Part shown: positions 1-6,415 of the stretch, piece after piece
How the letters are laid out: every line of letters begins with the position of its first letter
Numbering within the stretch: position 1 is the first letter of the stretch
DNA from: an uncultured Acetatifactor sp.
Lineage (GTDB): Bacteria > Bacillota > Clostridia > Lachnospirales > Lachnospiraceae
Assembly (NCBI GenBank): GCA_934394665.1
Contig: CAKRRS010000027.1
Span: forward strand, 1-31,300
Direction of reading: 5' to 3'
Length of the DNA stretch: 31,300 nt
The notes under the pieces: generated by a model
What the model was told of the DNA's origin: nothing
Seen by the model: only the letters and a program-made list of their open reading frames with translations
Databases searched by the model: none
Position numbers and translations under genes: made by a program

Positions 1-903
1 GGTAAAGGCTGCCACATCCCATATTTTCCAGCCATTTCCCAGCACATTTCTGCTGCCGAAATACAGGATAAACAGCACGCCCGTCATGGAGATGATCCGG
101 TACAGCGGGGAGAACGCAGTACTCCAGATATTAGCCTTCACAGCAGCTTTCTCATAAGCGGTAAGATTCTCTTCATAAGCCTGTTCCCGCTCTTTTTCTC
201 TGCCATAGACACGGTAGGTAACAGCGTTAATGGCTCTGTCCAGTGTTGCGGCGCTTAAATCTCCGGACTGTTCCTTATATGCTGCACCGGTACGCTGCAC
301 GTTACGCTTCATCTTCTCCGCCAGCACATAAGATACCGGCAAAAACAGCATACCTAAGATTGCCAACCGCCAGTCATAGAATAACAGCATTCCCACATAT
401 GCTGCCAGTGCCACACCGGTATCGAAGATCTCTGTGGTAAATTTCCGCATACCCTCCGCGCAGTCGTCCACATCCAGGATCGCCTTGGTCATCACATTTC
501 CGACACCCTCTTCTTCCAGTTCGGCGCGGCTTCTGTGCACCAGACTGCGGTACAGGATCTCTTTCATGTCACGATTCACATTATTGGCGAAACGTCTGAC
601 ATAAAAACGTTTGATGTAACGGGAGATCTGCACGATGGCGATTACCGCGACATAACTGATCACCAGAATCAGCATATCGCCATATCCGGCCGTTCCTCCC
701 AGGATGTTTACCAGACAGCCGGTCATCTGCCCCTCATACCAGGGTCCCGCCAGAAGACCCACATTGTAGATCAGACCGGAGATTGTTACCGCCAGCAGCA
801 CAGTCCACTGGGTTTTGAAATAATACAGGATCTGATCCTTTTTCACTGCCTCAGATATCTGTTTCATCCTCTCCTGCTCCTTCTTCCACACGTTTTTCCG
901 CAT
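1..903 (-). CDS. ABC exporter, transmembrane domain (5' part, truncated by window edge)
   Basis: An open frame runs on the minus strand from ATG at 903 to base 1 without a stop (301 codons), so the 3' end, including any nucleotide-binding domain, is outside the window. The protein starts MRKNVWKKEQERMKQ and has hydrophobic segments near residues 33-55, 75-95, 150-190 (a pair) and 270-287, with the long charged cytoplasmic helices between them (for example near residues 100-135 and 195-250) that are typical of the ABC_membrane fold of type I exporters. This suggests a half-transporter for a drug, lipid or peptide; the substrate cannot be told. The upstream AGGCAGGA is only a moderate ribosome binding site. 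Family assignment rests on topology and general pattern because the Walker motifs are not visible. Confidence 0.8.
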   Translation of the reverse strand, partial: MRKNVWKKEQERMKQISEAVKKDQILYYFKTQWTVLLAVTISGLIYNVGLLAGPWYEGQMTGCLVNILGGTAGYGDMLILVISYVAVIAIVQISRYIKRFYVRRFANNVNRDMKEILYRSLVHRSRAELEEEGVGNVMTKAILDVDDCAEGMRKFTTEIFDTGVALAAYVGMLLFYDWRLAILGMLFLPVSYVLAEKMKRNVQRTGAAYKEQSGDLSAATLDRAINAVTYRVYGREKEREQAYEENLTAYEKAAVKANIWSTAFSPLYRIISMTGVLFILYFGSRNVLGNGWKIWDVAAFT

Positions 904-936
904 TGACAAATCCTGCCTCTTTCCGCAGCACTACAT

Positions 937-981
937 AAAAAGATGTACTATCCTCTAGTTTAGATAATAGTACATCTTTTT
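937..981 (-). terminator. Intrinsic terminator after metF
   Basis: Perfect 15-bp inverted repeat (937-951 with 967-981, 15-nt loop). On the minus strand the 3' arm ends in five U, giving a rho-independent terminator between metF and the ABC gene. The stem is symmetrical (A-run on one side, T-run on the other), so it could act in both directions or as an attenuator in the ABC gene leader, since it lies only 34 bp before that start codon. Confidence 0.7.
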
Positions 982-1032
982 TGCCTGTCAATGTATTTGT
1001 ATTGGCTCACTTGCGCTCATTAAATCATAATC

Positions 1033-1902
1033 TCAGGCCTTCAGAATCTCCGACAAATTCCGCTGGATCCCGGCCGCCACATCCGGTTTATTCATGGAGT
1101 AGACATGGATATGTTTCACTCCATTGGCCAACAGATCTATGATCTGATCGGTGGCATAGGCAATACCTGCCTGTTTCATGGCTTCCGGATTGTCTCCGAA
1201 ACGGTCTACGATATTCTTAAAGCGCTCCGGTACATTACAACCGGACAGTTTTACGGCATTTCTCACCTGCACGCCACGGGTGATGGGCATAATGCCTGGA
1301 ACAATGGGCACGGTAATCCCCGCTTCCCGCACACGGTACATAAAGTTGAAGAAGATATTGTTGTCGAAGAACATCTGGGTTGTCAGGTATTCGCAACCGG
1401 CATCCACCTTCTGTTTTAATCCCTGAATATCCGCATTTTTGTTAGCAGAATCGGGATGAACTTCCGGGTAGCAGGCGCCTCCCACACAGAAATCTCCGTT
1501 TTCTTTGATAAAACGCACCAGATCAGATGCGTGCGTAAAATCCGTAAATACTTCTCCGTCGAAATCCTTCGGAATATCTCCTCTCAGAGCCAGAATATTC
1601 TCGATTCCCGCTGCCTGCATTTCTGTAAGAGCTGCGCCGATACTGCTCCTGTCAGCGCAAACACAGGTCAGATGCGCCACAGTAGGCACATTGTACTGCT
1701 TCAGAATCTCTCCTGCCAAAGCAATGGTATGTCCCTTGGTACTGCCACCGGCACCATAAGTCACACTCATATAAGCAGGCTGCAATGCCGCGATCCCCAG
1801 TGCTGCTGCCTCCACATTTTCAAAATCCGTACTCTTCTTCGGAGGAAATACCTCGAAAGAGATCGTTGCTGTATCTTTATTCAAAATATCTCTGATCTTC
1901 AT
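1033..1902 (-). CDS. metF: Methylenetetrahydrofolate reductase
   Basis: 289 aa, full length for bacterial MetF (about 280-300). It reduces 5,10-methylene-THF to 5-methyl-THF with FAD, supplying the methyl group for methionine synthesis in the cytoplasm. The TIM-barrel motifs are all present: SFEVFPPK near residues 15-22 (the Glu at 17 matches the catalytic Glu28 of the E. coli enzyme), SVTYGAGGST, LALRGDIP and YLTTQMFFD. The start ATG at 1902 is preceded by GGCGAGAAG. It follows the alarmone synthetase gene by 48 bp on the same strand, with no terminator seen between them, so the two are probably co-transcribed. No S-box or other leader was recognised. Confidence 0.95.
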   Translation of the reverse strand: MKIRDILNKDTATISFEVFPPKKSTDFENVEAAALGIAALQPAYMSVTYGAGGSTKGHTIALAGEILKQYNVPTVAHLTCVCADRSSIGAALTEMQAAGIENILALRGDIPKDFDGEVFTDFTHASDLVRFIKENGDFCVGGACYPEVHPDSANKNADIQGLKQKVDAGCEYLTTQMFFDNNIFFNFMYRVREAGITVPIVPGIMPITRGVQVRNAVKLSGCNVPERFKNIVDRFGDNPEAMKQAGIAYATDQIIDLLANGVKHIHVYSMNKPDVAAGIQRNLSEILKA

Positions 1903-1950
1903 ACAATTCTTCTCGCCTTTCCATCATCTACATACCTTCAGGCTACGTAA

Positions 1951-2688
1951 TTACCCTTTGTTTTCCCGCAAAAAGATCGGCAGGAAATCCTGTTTCTCCT
2001 CTTCTGCGGTCTCACTCGCCGCAATGACATTCCGGATATTCTGCATCCGCTTATCCAGCGCTGCGCTCTGCTGTGCACAGTCATACAGCTCATCCTTTAA
2101 AAACTTCGACTGACTTTCCGGAATGTTTTTCTTATACTGCAGCTTGTGCTCCAGGCTCGCCCAGAAATCCATGGCTATCGTACGGAACTGCACTTCCACA
2201 TAGACCAGCTTCTTCGTATTCTGTAAAAAGATCGGCACCTGCACGATCAGATGAAGGCTGCGGTAACCGCTCTCCTTAGGATTCTTTATATAATCCTTGC
2301 GCTCGATCAGGGTAATGTCATCCTGGCGTAAAAAGCTCTCCGCCAGTTCGTAGATATCATCCGGAAACGAACAGATGACCCGGACCCCGGCGATATCCCG
2401 GATATTCTCCTCAATGCCTTCCAGCGTCATGGGAATATTTTTCCGGCGGATCTTACGCAGAATACTGTCATACGATTTGACTCTGGTCTTGATTCCTTCG
2501 ATGGGATTCCGATCGTATTCCAGGGAATACTCCTGATTCAATACTTTGAATTTCGTCTCCACCTCCATGATGGCGCACTGATAATACGACATCAGTTCAT
2601 CCATGGGGCGCTTGTTTTTCTCGATCAAATCCAGGAATTGATCCGATAATAAATGCTGTTTGAAAAATTTACCTCTGATGGTATCCAT
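1951..2688 (-). CDS. relQ: Small alarmone synthetase, RelQ/YjbM type
   Basis: The 245-aa protein starts at ATG 2688, after AAAGGGTAAG; a longer frame to 2781 has no ribosome binding site and a non-homologous hydrophobic head. It makes (p)ppGpp by pyrophosphate transfer from ATP to GDP/GTP in the cytoplasm. Seen in order: the helical N-terminus, RNPIEGIKTRVKSYDSI, IRDIAGVRVICSF, KDYIKNPKESGYRSLHLI (nucleotide-binding region) and VEVQFRTIAMDFWASLEHKL (catalytic Glu and GTP-side motif). There is no HD hydrolase domain and no TGS/ACT, so it is a stand-alone synthetase, not Rel. It is somewhat longer than typical RelQ (about 210 aa) because of a charged C-terminal tail. The symbol is by family; orthology to RelQ rather than another SAS is inferred. 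Confidence 0.9.
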   Translation of the reverse strand: MDTIRGKFFKQHLLSDQFLDLIEKNKRPMDELMSYYQCAIMEVETKFKVLNQEYSLEYDRNPIEGIKTRVKSYDSILRKIRRKNIPMTLEGIEENIRDIAGVRVICSFPDDIYELAESFLRQDDITLIERKDYIKNPKESGYRSLHLIVQVPIFLQNTKKLVYVEVQFRTIAMDFWASLEHKLQYKKNIPESQSKFLKDELYDCAQQSAALDKRMQNIRNVIAASETAEEEKQDFLPIFLRENKG

Positions 2689-2761
2689 AATACAACTTAC
2701 CCTTTTATTGTCTATTTTTTTATCAATATCTTTTATCGACAGACATGGTGACGATAATAAC

Positions 2762-2807
2762 AAAAAGAAATAGCATCCCACCGACCAAAGTGAATGCTAT
2801 TTCTTTT
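2762..2807 (-). terminator. Intrinsic terminator after the Nudix gene
   Basis: Perfect 14-bp inverted repeat (2763-2776 with 2794-2807, 17-nt loop). On the minus strand it ends in a U-run at 2766-2762. It lies between the end of the Nudix gene (2954) and the start of the alarmone synthetase (2688), so it separates their transcription or acts as an attenuator for the latter. Confidence 0.65.
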
Positions 2808-2953
2808 CTAACATTTAACTGAGGGCGAATCGGAATTTTCACTTCCGACCACCTTTCTAAGCAGATTATACACTATGAGGGGTTGAGAAATCAATCCCTC
2901 TTTTCATTGAATCTTGATGATTTTATCACATAAGCAAAACAGCTTAATACACT

Positions 2954-3574
2954 TTAGTCAAACGCGGTCGGCGCATTCGGATTCCACAGTGCCTCAAAGC
3001 ACATCAGTATCTGCTCCCTGGTGCATTTTTCCACTGCAAGATTTTCGGGGAGCGTGTCCTCATCAAAAAATGCAATGCCGGTCGTTTCGATATTGTCTTC
3101 AAATTCACCGCTTTCGTATTTGCACTGCACGAAGATTTTCACCACTCCGTATGCATAGTTTGTCACATTATGCTTCCGCCAGTCCTGCACAGCGATCAGC
3201 TTTTCCGCCATCACGGTAAAGCCCGTTTCCTCTTTTACTTCCTTTACCGTATTCGAAGCTACCGACTGGTCAACATCGCACCAGCCGCCGGGCAACGACC
3301 ATGTACCGTTGTTTTCATGAACAAGCAGAATTTTCCCATCCACAAATACAGCAGCTCTCGTATCCACCTTTGGGGTCTGGTAACCTGTTTCGTTGCAAAA
3401 CAGATCATAAACCCTGGCAACGGGAATATCTGTCCTTACAGCAATCATCTCCGCCGAGATTCTGCGCAGCTCTTCATAACGTTCTTTATCGTATTTGTCT
3501 TTTCCGTATTGCAGGCCTGCCTGTGCAATACTTTGAATACGGATTGCGAAATCTAACCATGCATCATTCATCAT
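2954..3574 (-). CDS. Nudix hydrolase with N-terminal Nudix_N-like helical domain
   Basis: About 206 aa. Residues 1-65 form a helical segment (AWLDFAIRIQSIAQAGL, then RYEELRRISAEMIA) like the Nudix_N domain of ADP-ribose-hydrolase-type proteins. The Nudix box lies near residues 97-119 and ends KEVKEETGF. The REUxEE core is kept as KEVKEE (Arg to Lys), and the upstream Glu of the GX5E part is Gln, variations I believe occur in this subfamily. Probable role: hydrolysis of a nucleoside diphosphate derivative such as ADP-ribose; the substrate is not certain. The start is ambiguous: TTG 3577, ATG 3574 and ATG 3571 are adjacent behind AAGGGAG, and 3571 has the most usual spacing. Confidence 0.85.
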   Translation of the reverse strand: MMNDAWLDFAIRIQSIAQAGLQYGKDKYDKERYEELRRISAEMIAVRTDIPVARVYDLFCNETGYQTPKVDTRAAVFVDGKILLVHENNGTWSLPGGWCDVDQSVASNTVKEVKEETGFTVMAEKLIAVQDWRKHNVTNYAYGVVKIFVQCKYESGEFEDNIETTGIAFFDEDTLPENLAVEKCTREQILMCFEALWNPNAPTAFD

Positions 3575-3610
3575 CAATCTCCCTTAAACTGTCCTATGAG
3601 TTCATAGTAT

Positions 3611-3738
3611 CATAAGCTCACGAATTCGTGCTTTCGCACTCTACATCCTGCTTCGCAGCCGCTTGGTTTTCCTTGAGGCTCATTATATCATGATCCGCAT
3701 CTTCGATGCTCTACGCTGCTTTGCAGCTATCGTGATCA
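3611..3738. repeat. Palindrome-rich intergenic repeat with paired small hairpins
   Basis: The gap between the kinase and Nudix genes is packed with small inverted repeats: the perfect 12-bp palindrome CACGAATTCGTG at 3619-3630, GTGC/GCAC at 3628-3639, CTGC/GCAG at 3648-3658, GCATC/GATGC at 3697-3709 and GCTGC/GCAGC at 3715-3727. The last two are enclosed by TGATC (3691-3695) and GATCA (3734-3738), forming a two-hairpin cruciform. The two halves look like diverged copies of one unit, each with a hairpin, TCTAC, then CTGCTTYGCAGC, about 70 bp apart. It resembles a REP-type interspersed element; no coding function is seen. Confidence 0.55.
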
Positions 3739-3765
3739 AATTCACCGGCCGGCAGAAATGTGCAT

Positions 3766-5085
3766 TTATCCGCAGAGCATAACTTTAGCGGAGAAAACAC
3801 CATTCTGACAGGCAAACGTACTTGCACCGCCGCTTTTTTCTGCAATATGTTGGATTGACTGGATGCCGACGCCGTTTCCCTTTCGTTTGGAGGATTGAAA
3901 AACACCGTTCTTCTCCCTGATTTCGCCGTCATAGGCATTCTCAACTTCGATCAGAAGCAGCCGCCCGGCATGCAGATATGCAGTGATTTTGATCTGCCGT
4001 CTGTCTGGTGCAGTGCGGATACTGGCTTCGAGCGCATTTTCCAACAAGTTGGACAAGACCAGACACATGTTGATCTCATCGACCGGAAGAGTCTGCGGCA
4101 GATCGAGCTTTGCACAAAAGGGAATGCCTTCGCGCTTTGCCAGGGCACAATAATAACCGATGACGCTATCCGCTGCATGGTTTTCGCAGAAGTGTATACC
4201 GAGATCCGGGATGCGGGAAATGTTTTTTTCAAGGTAGCTTTTCAATCTTTCCAGATCGCCGGTCTCAGCCAGTGCGGAAATTTGATTCAGTTGATGGCGC
4301 ATATCATGCCGCGCCTGCCGCACTTCTTCGATGGCGGTTTTGAGATTCTCATAGCGTTGCTGCTGCAGGAAAAGAAGCTGGTTTTCCTGCTGTAATCTCG
4401 CGTTGCGGTTGAGACTGGTGGCCATTAGCAGGAAAATTGCGTTGAACAAGAGCAAAAGCAAAAGAAGTGCAATACTTATCACAATATAGCCCTGTAATAC
4501 ACGACCGGTTCTGAGCGTCGTCTGATAGCGCGGGATCATAAAAAGGTTCAAAAAAATGAACACCAGCGGCAAAACCCAGAACACATACCACGTTTGCGCA
4601 AAATTATCGTCCTCAACCATCACACGCACTGCATGGGTTGACGGATAGAACGCAGCCAGCACGAAAATCCAGCAAACCACATTATAAAATACACAGGCTG
4701 CAAGGCAGAACCACGGTTCGTCCGATGGCAGCTGCTTATGCAGAACAATCGCAGCACTGATAGCCCGGGACAAGCTGTTGATGCATGCAAATACTGCGCA
4801 GACAGTCAGTGCAATTGTTCCGGATTTCCAGCGGGAGATTTGGAGTGTTCCGGTATATAGCCCAATTGCAAGCAATGTGATCCCTGCCAGGGCAGACGCA
4901 GTGGAAGCATGCAGCTGATAGCAGACGATTCCACCACCGATACATAATCCTGCCATCAGGGGGAGAATCCGGGCGGCAAGCTTTCCGGGGGACTGCTTCA
5001 GATAGGATTTTGCAGGGAAATATGCAAGTAAAAGACCGGGGAGTACGACGGACAACTCCAGGATCGGACGCAGAATATCTTTCAT
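3766..5085 (-). CDS. GHKL-family sensor histidine kinase (AgrC/LytTR-system type)
   Basis: 439 aa from ATG 5085. A GTG at 5094 is in frame, but AAGGGGGT at 5093-5100 is spaced correctly for 5085. The N-terminal half is membrane-embedded, with about six or seven hydrophobic segments between residues 8 and 225 and no periplasmic sensor domain. A linker helix (LQQENQLLFLQQQRYENLK) leads to the dimerisation and phosphorylation motif RQARHDMRHQL, with His260 the likely phospho-acceptor. The ATPase domain has NLLENALEAS (N-box, 346-355) and GNGVGIQSI (G-box, 403-411). It should phosphorylate the adjacent LytTR regulator, whose stop codon is one base upstream of this start (TGAGATG), implying translational coupling. 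The signal is unknown; no AgrD-like peptide or AgrB is seen nearby. Confidence 0.9.
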   Translation of the reverse strand: MKDILRPILELSVVLPGLLLAYFPAKSYLKQSPGKLAARILPLMAGLCIGGGIVCYQLHASTASALAGITLLAIGLYTGTLQISRWKSGTIALTVCAVFACINSLSRAISAAIVLHKQLPSDEPWFCLAACVFYNVVCWIFVLAAFYPSTHAVRVMVEDDNFAQTWYVFWVLPLVFIFLNLFMIPRYQTTLRTGRVLQGYIVISIALLLLLLLFNAIFLLMATSLNRNARLQQENQLLFLQQQRYENLKTAIEEVRQARHDMRHQLNQISALAETGDLERLKSYLEKNISRIPDLGIHFCENHAADSVIGYYCALAKREGIPFCAKLDLPQTLPVDEINMCLVLSNLLENALEASIRTAPDRRQIKITAYLHAGRLLLIEVENAYDGEIREKNGVFQSSKRKGNGVGIQSIQHIAEKSGGASTFACQNGVFSAKVMLCG

Positions 5086-5086
5086 C

Positions 5087-5803
5087 TCATACACCCCCTT
5101 GCAGCAGAAATTCCATAAATGCCTGCCTGGCAGGCTTCAAAAGTTCCTGGTTGACATATACGCGGCTGCCGTCGGTCATGCAGAAAGCGGCGGCCTGAAA
5201 ATCAGCGGCATGTTCTAAATTGACAATCGCGCCGCGGCCGCAGACAAAAAAGCGTGGATCTTTTTTCAGCGGCTCGGTAAATGCCTTAAAGCTTTGCCGC
5301 GTGGCAAGCGTTTTACCGGCAGTCGTACGAATATTGATCATATGAGCAAAATGCTCGGCATAGATAATGTCCCTATAGCGAAGGCGAACATCGCTGCCAC
5401 TGACTTTCACCGTCAGAATCGGCTCAGGACGCGGAAGTTTAGCGAGCATTTCAGTAAGCAGACCGGCAAGTTCTCCCTCGGAAAAGGGCTTCACGAGATA
5501 GTGGAATGCCCGCACCTGAAATCCCTCCAGTGCATGGTCGGTAGATGTTGTGGTGAAGATCAGAAAGCAATCTGCATCCGTCTTCCGAAGTTCCTTTGCG
5601 GCATCCATGCCGCTTAATCCTTTCATGTAAATGTCCAGAAATGCCACAGTAAAGTGCCGTTCTTTTTCTGCTGCGAGAAAGCTCTCGCTGCGATCAAATT
5701 CTAAGATCTCCGTCTCTACACCGTACAGGTTCAGCTGTCGCTCAAGCCGCATTTTCAACAGCGCACGTTCGGTCTCGATATCATCCACTATTGCTATCCT
5801 CAT
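5087..5803 (-). CDS. LytTR-family response regulator
   Basis: 238 aa. The receiver domain (about 1-120) keeps all active-site residues: the Asp pair at 7-8, Asp57 in FLDIYMKG as phospho-acceptor, Thr in FTTTSTDHA and the conserved Lys in YLVKPF. Residues about 130-235 are a LytTR DNA-binding domain (RYRDIIYAEHFAHMINI, then FFVCGRGAIVNL). Such regulators activate promoters from pairs of 9-bp direct repeats roughly two helical turns apart. The first gene of a two-gene operon with the kinase, it starts at ATG 5803 behind AAGGAG and faces the pseudo-receiver/lipoprotein operon, which is its most obvious target (inference). Confidence 0.93.
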   Translation of the reverse strand: MRIAIVDDIETERALLKMRLERQLNLYGVETEILEFDRSESFLAAEKERHFTVAFLDIYMKGLSGMDAAKELRKTDADCFLIFTTTSTDHALEGFQVRAFHYLVKPFSEGELAGLLTEMLAKLPRPEPILTVKVSGSDVRLRYRDIIYAEHFAHMINIRTTAGKTLATRQSFKAFTEPLKKDPRFFVCGRGAIVNLEHAADFQAAAFCMTDGSRVYVNQELLKPARQAFMEFLLQGGV

Positions 5804-5841
5804 ATCGGACTGACTCCTTTGTAAAAAATTCCAGTAACTAA

Positions 5842-5850
5842 ATTATATCA
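5842..5850 (-). promoter_or_regulatory. Extended -10 promoter of the LytTR regulator/kinase operon
   Basis: On the minus strand TGATATAAT (TG at 5850-5849, TATAAT at 5847-5842) forms an extended -10 element 39 bp upstream of the regulator start. No good -35 is present at 17 bp (TGCCGG), consistent with an extended -10 promoter or one that needs an activator. Confidence 0.5.
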
Positions 5851-5885
5851 TACCTGTCCAACACCGGCACAGTGAAAAACTCAGA

Positions 5886-5912
5886 TTTCGTGACGGAATT
5901 AAGGGTTTCGTG
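5886..5912 (+). promoter_or_regulatory. Direct repeat TTTCGTG, candidate LytTR operator
   Basis: TTTCGTG occurs at 5886-5892 and again at 5906-5912, with start-to-start spacing of 20 bp (about two helical turns). The second copy ends 9 bp before the -35 box of the plus-strand promoter. Paired direct repeats of this spacing just upstream of a promoter are the usual arrangement for LytTR-class activators. The sequence is not the classical LytTR consensus, so the assignment is inferred from geometry and neighbourhood. Confidence 0.45.
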
Positions 5913-5921
5913 CCAAACGGC

Positions 5922-5949
5922 TTGAAAAGCGTTTGCATATCCGTATACT
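5922..5949 (+). promoter_or_regulatory. Sigma-A-type promoter of the pseudo-receiver/lipoprotein operon
   Basis: TTGAAA at 5922-5927, a 16-bp spacer, and TATACT at 5944-5949. Transcription would begin near 5956, about 37 bp before the GTG start at 5993. Confidence 0.6.
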
Positions 5950-5992
5950 GACAAGCAGAAAGCATCAATGACGGCAGAAAGGAGGGAGTGCT

Positions 5993-6415
5993 GTGTACCA
6001 CATTGCCGTGCTGACAAATAGTGAAACACAGGAAGCCTTTTATATAGAGCAGCTTTCACGGTTCTGCTTTGAACGCGGTCTGTTTCCCAAAATGGACTGT
6101 TACCGTGGGCAGGAGTTGTTCTTTGATGTGGCGCGTGTAAATGCGCCAACCTGCACTGTGATCGCACTTCCGGGAGTAGAAGGGTTGAATGCGGTGGAGC
6201 ATCTGCGAACGCTTTTTCCCGAAACACGCATCATCTGGTGCAGCGATCTGGATTTTTCCCTGCATGCATTTCGGCTGCGTGTAGACTATTTTCTGTTAGA
6301 GCCAATAACAGAAGAAGCGTTTCAGCAGGGACTTTCTACATGGTTAGATGGGAAAAAAACGTCTGCCTTATTCCGGGCGGATCACAACAAACATAACAAT
6401 GAGGAGGATTATTGA
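5993..6415 (+). CDS. Stand-alone pseudo-receiver protein (inactive response-regulator receiver domain)
   Basis: 140 aa from GTG 5993 behind GGAGGGAG. The fold pattern follows a receiver domain but the active site is gone. The start MYHIAVLTNSE lacks the acidic pair. The phospho-acceptor strand reads TCTVIALPGVEGLNAV where the neighbouring true regulator has AFLDIYMKGLSGMDAA, so the Asp is missing. The region matching YLVKPF reads FLLEPI, so the conserved Lys is Glu. There is no DNA-binding domain. Its stop TGA shares a base with the ATG of the following lipoprotein gene, indicating translational coupling. Possible roles are a protein-interaction partner for the kinase or regulator, or a phosphorylation-independent switch; none is shown. 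It looks derived from a LytTR-type receiver (inference). Confidence 0.72.
   Translation: MYHIAVLTNSETQEAFYIEQLSRFCFERGLFPKMDCYRGQELFFDVARVNAPTCTVIALPGVEGLNAVEHLRTLFPETRIIWCSDLDFSLHAFRLRVDYFLLEPITEEAFQQGLSTWLDGKKTSALFRADHNKHNNEEDY

Noticed and set aside
535..906. 123-codon plus-strand open frame near the left edge
   Set aside because: It is antisense to the ABC exporter frame, which has transmembrane topology and runs open for 301 codons.
2689..2781. Upstream extension of the alarmone synthetase with a hydrophobic head
   Set aside because: No ribosome binding site, crosses the terminator hairpin, and family homology begins after ATG 2688.
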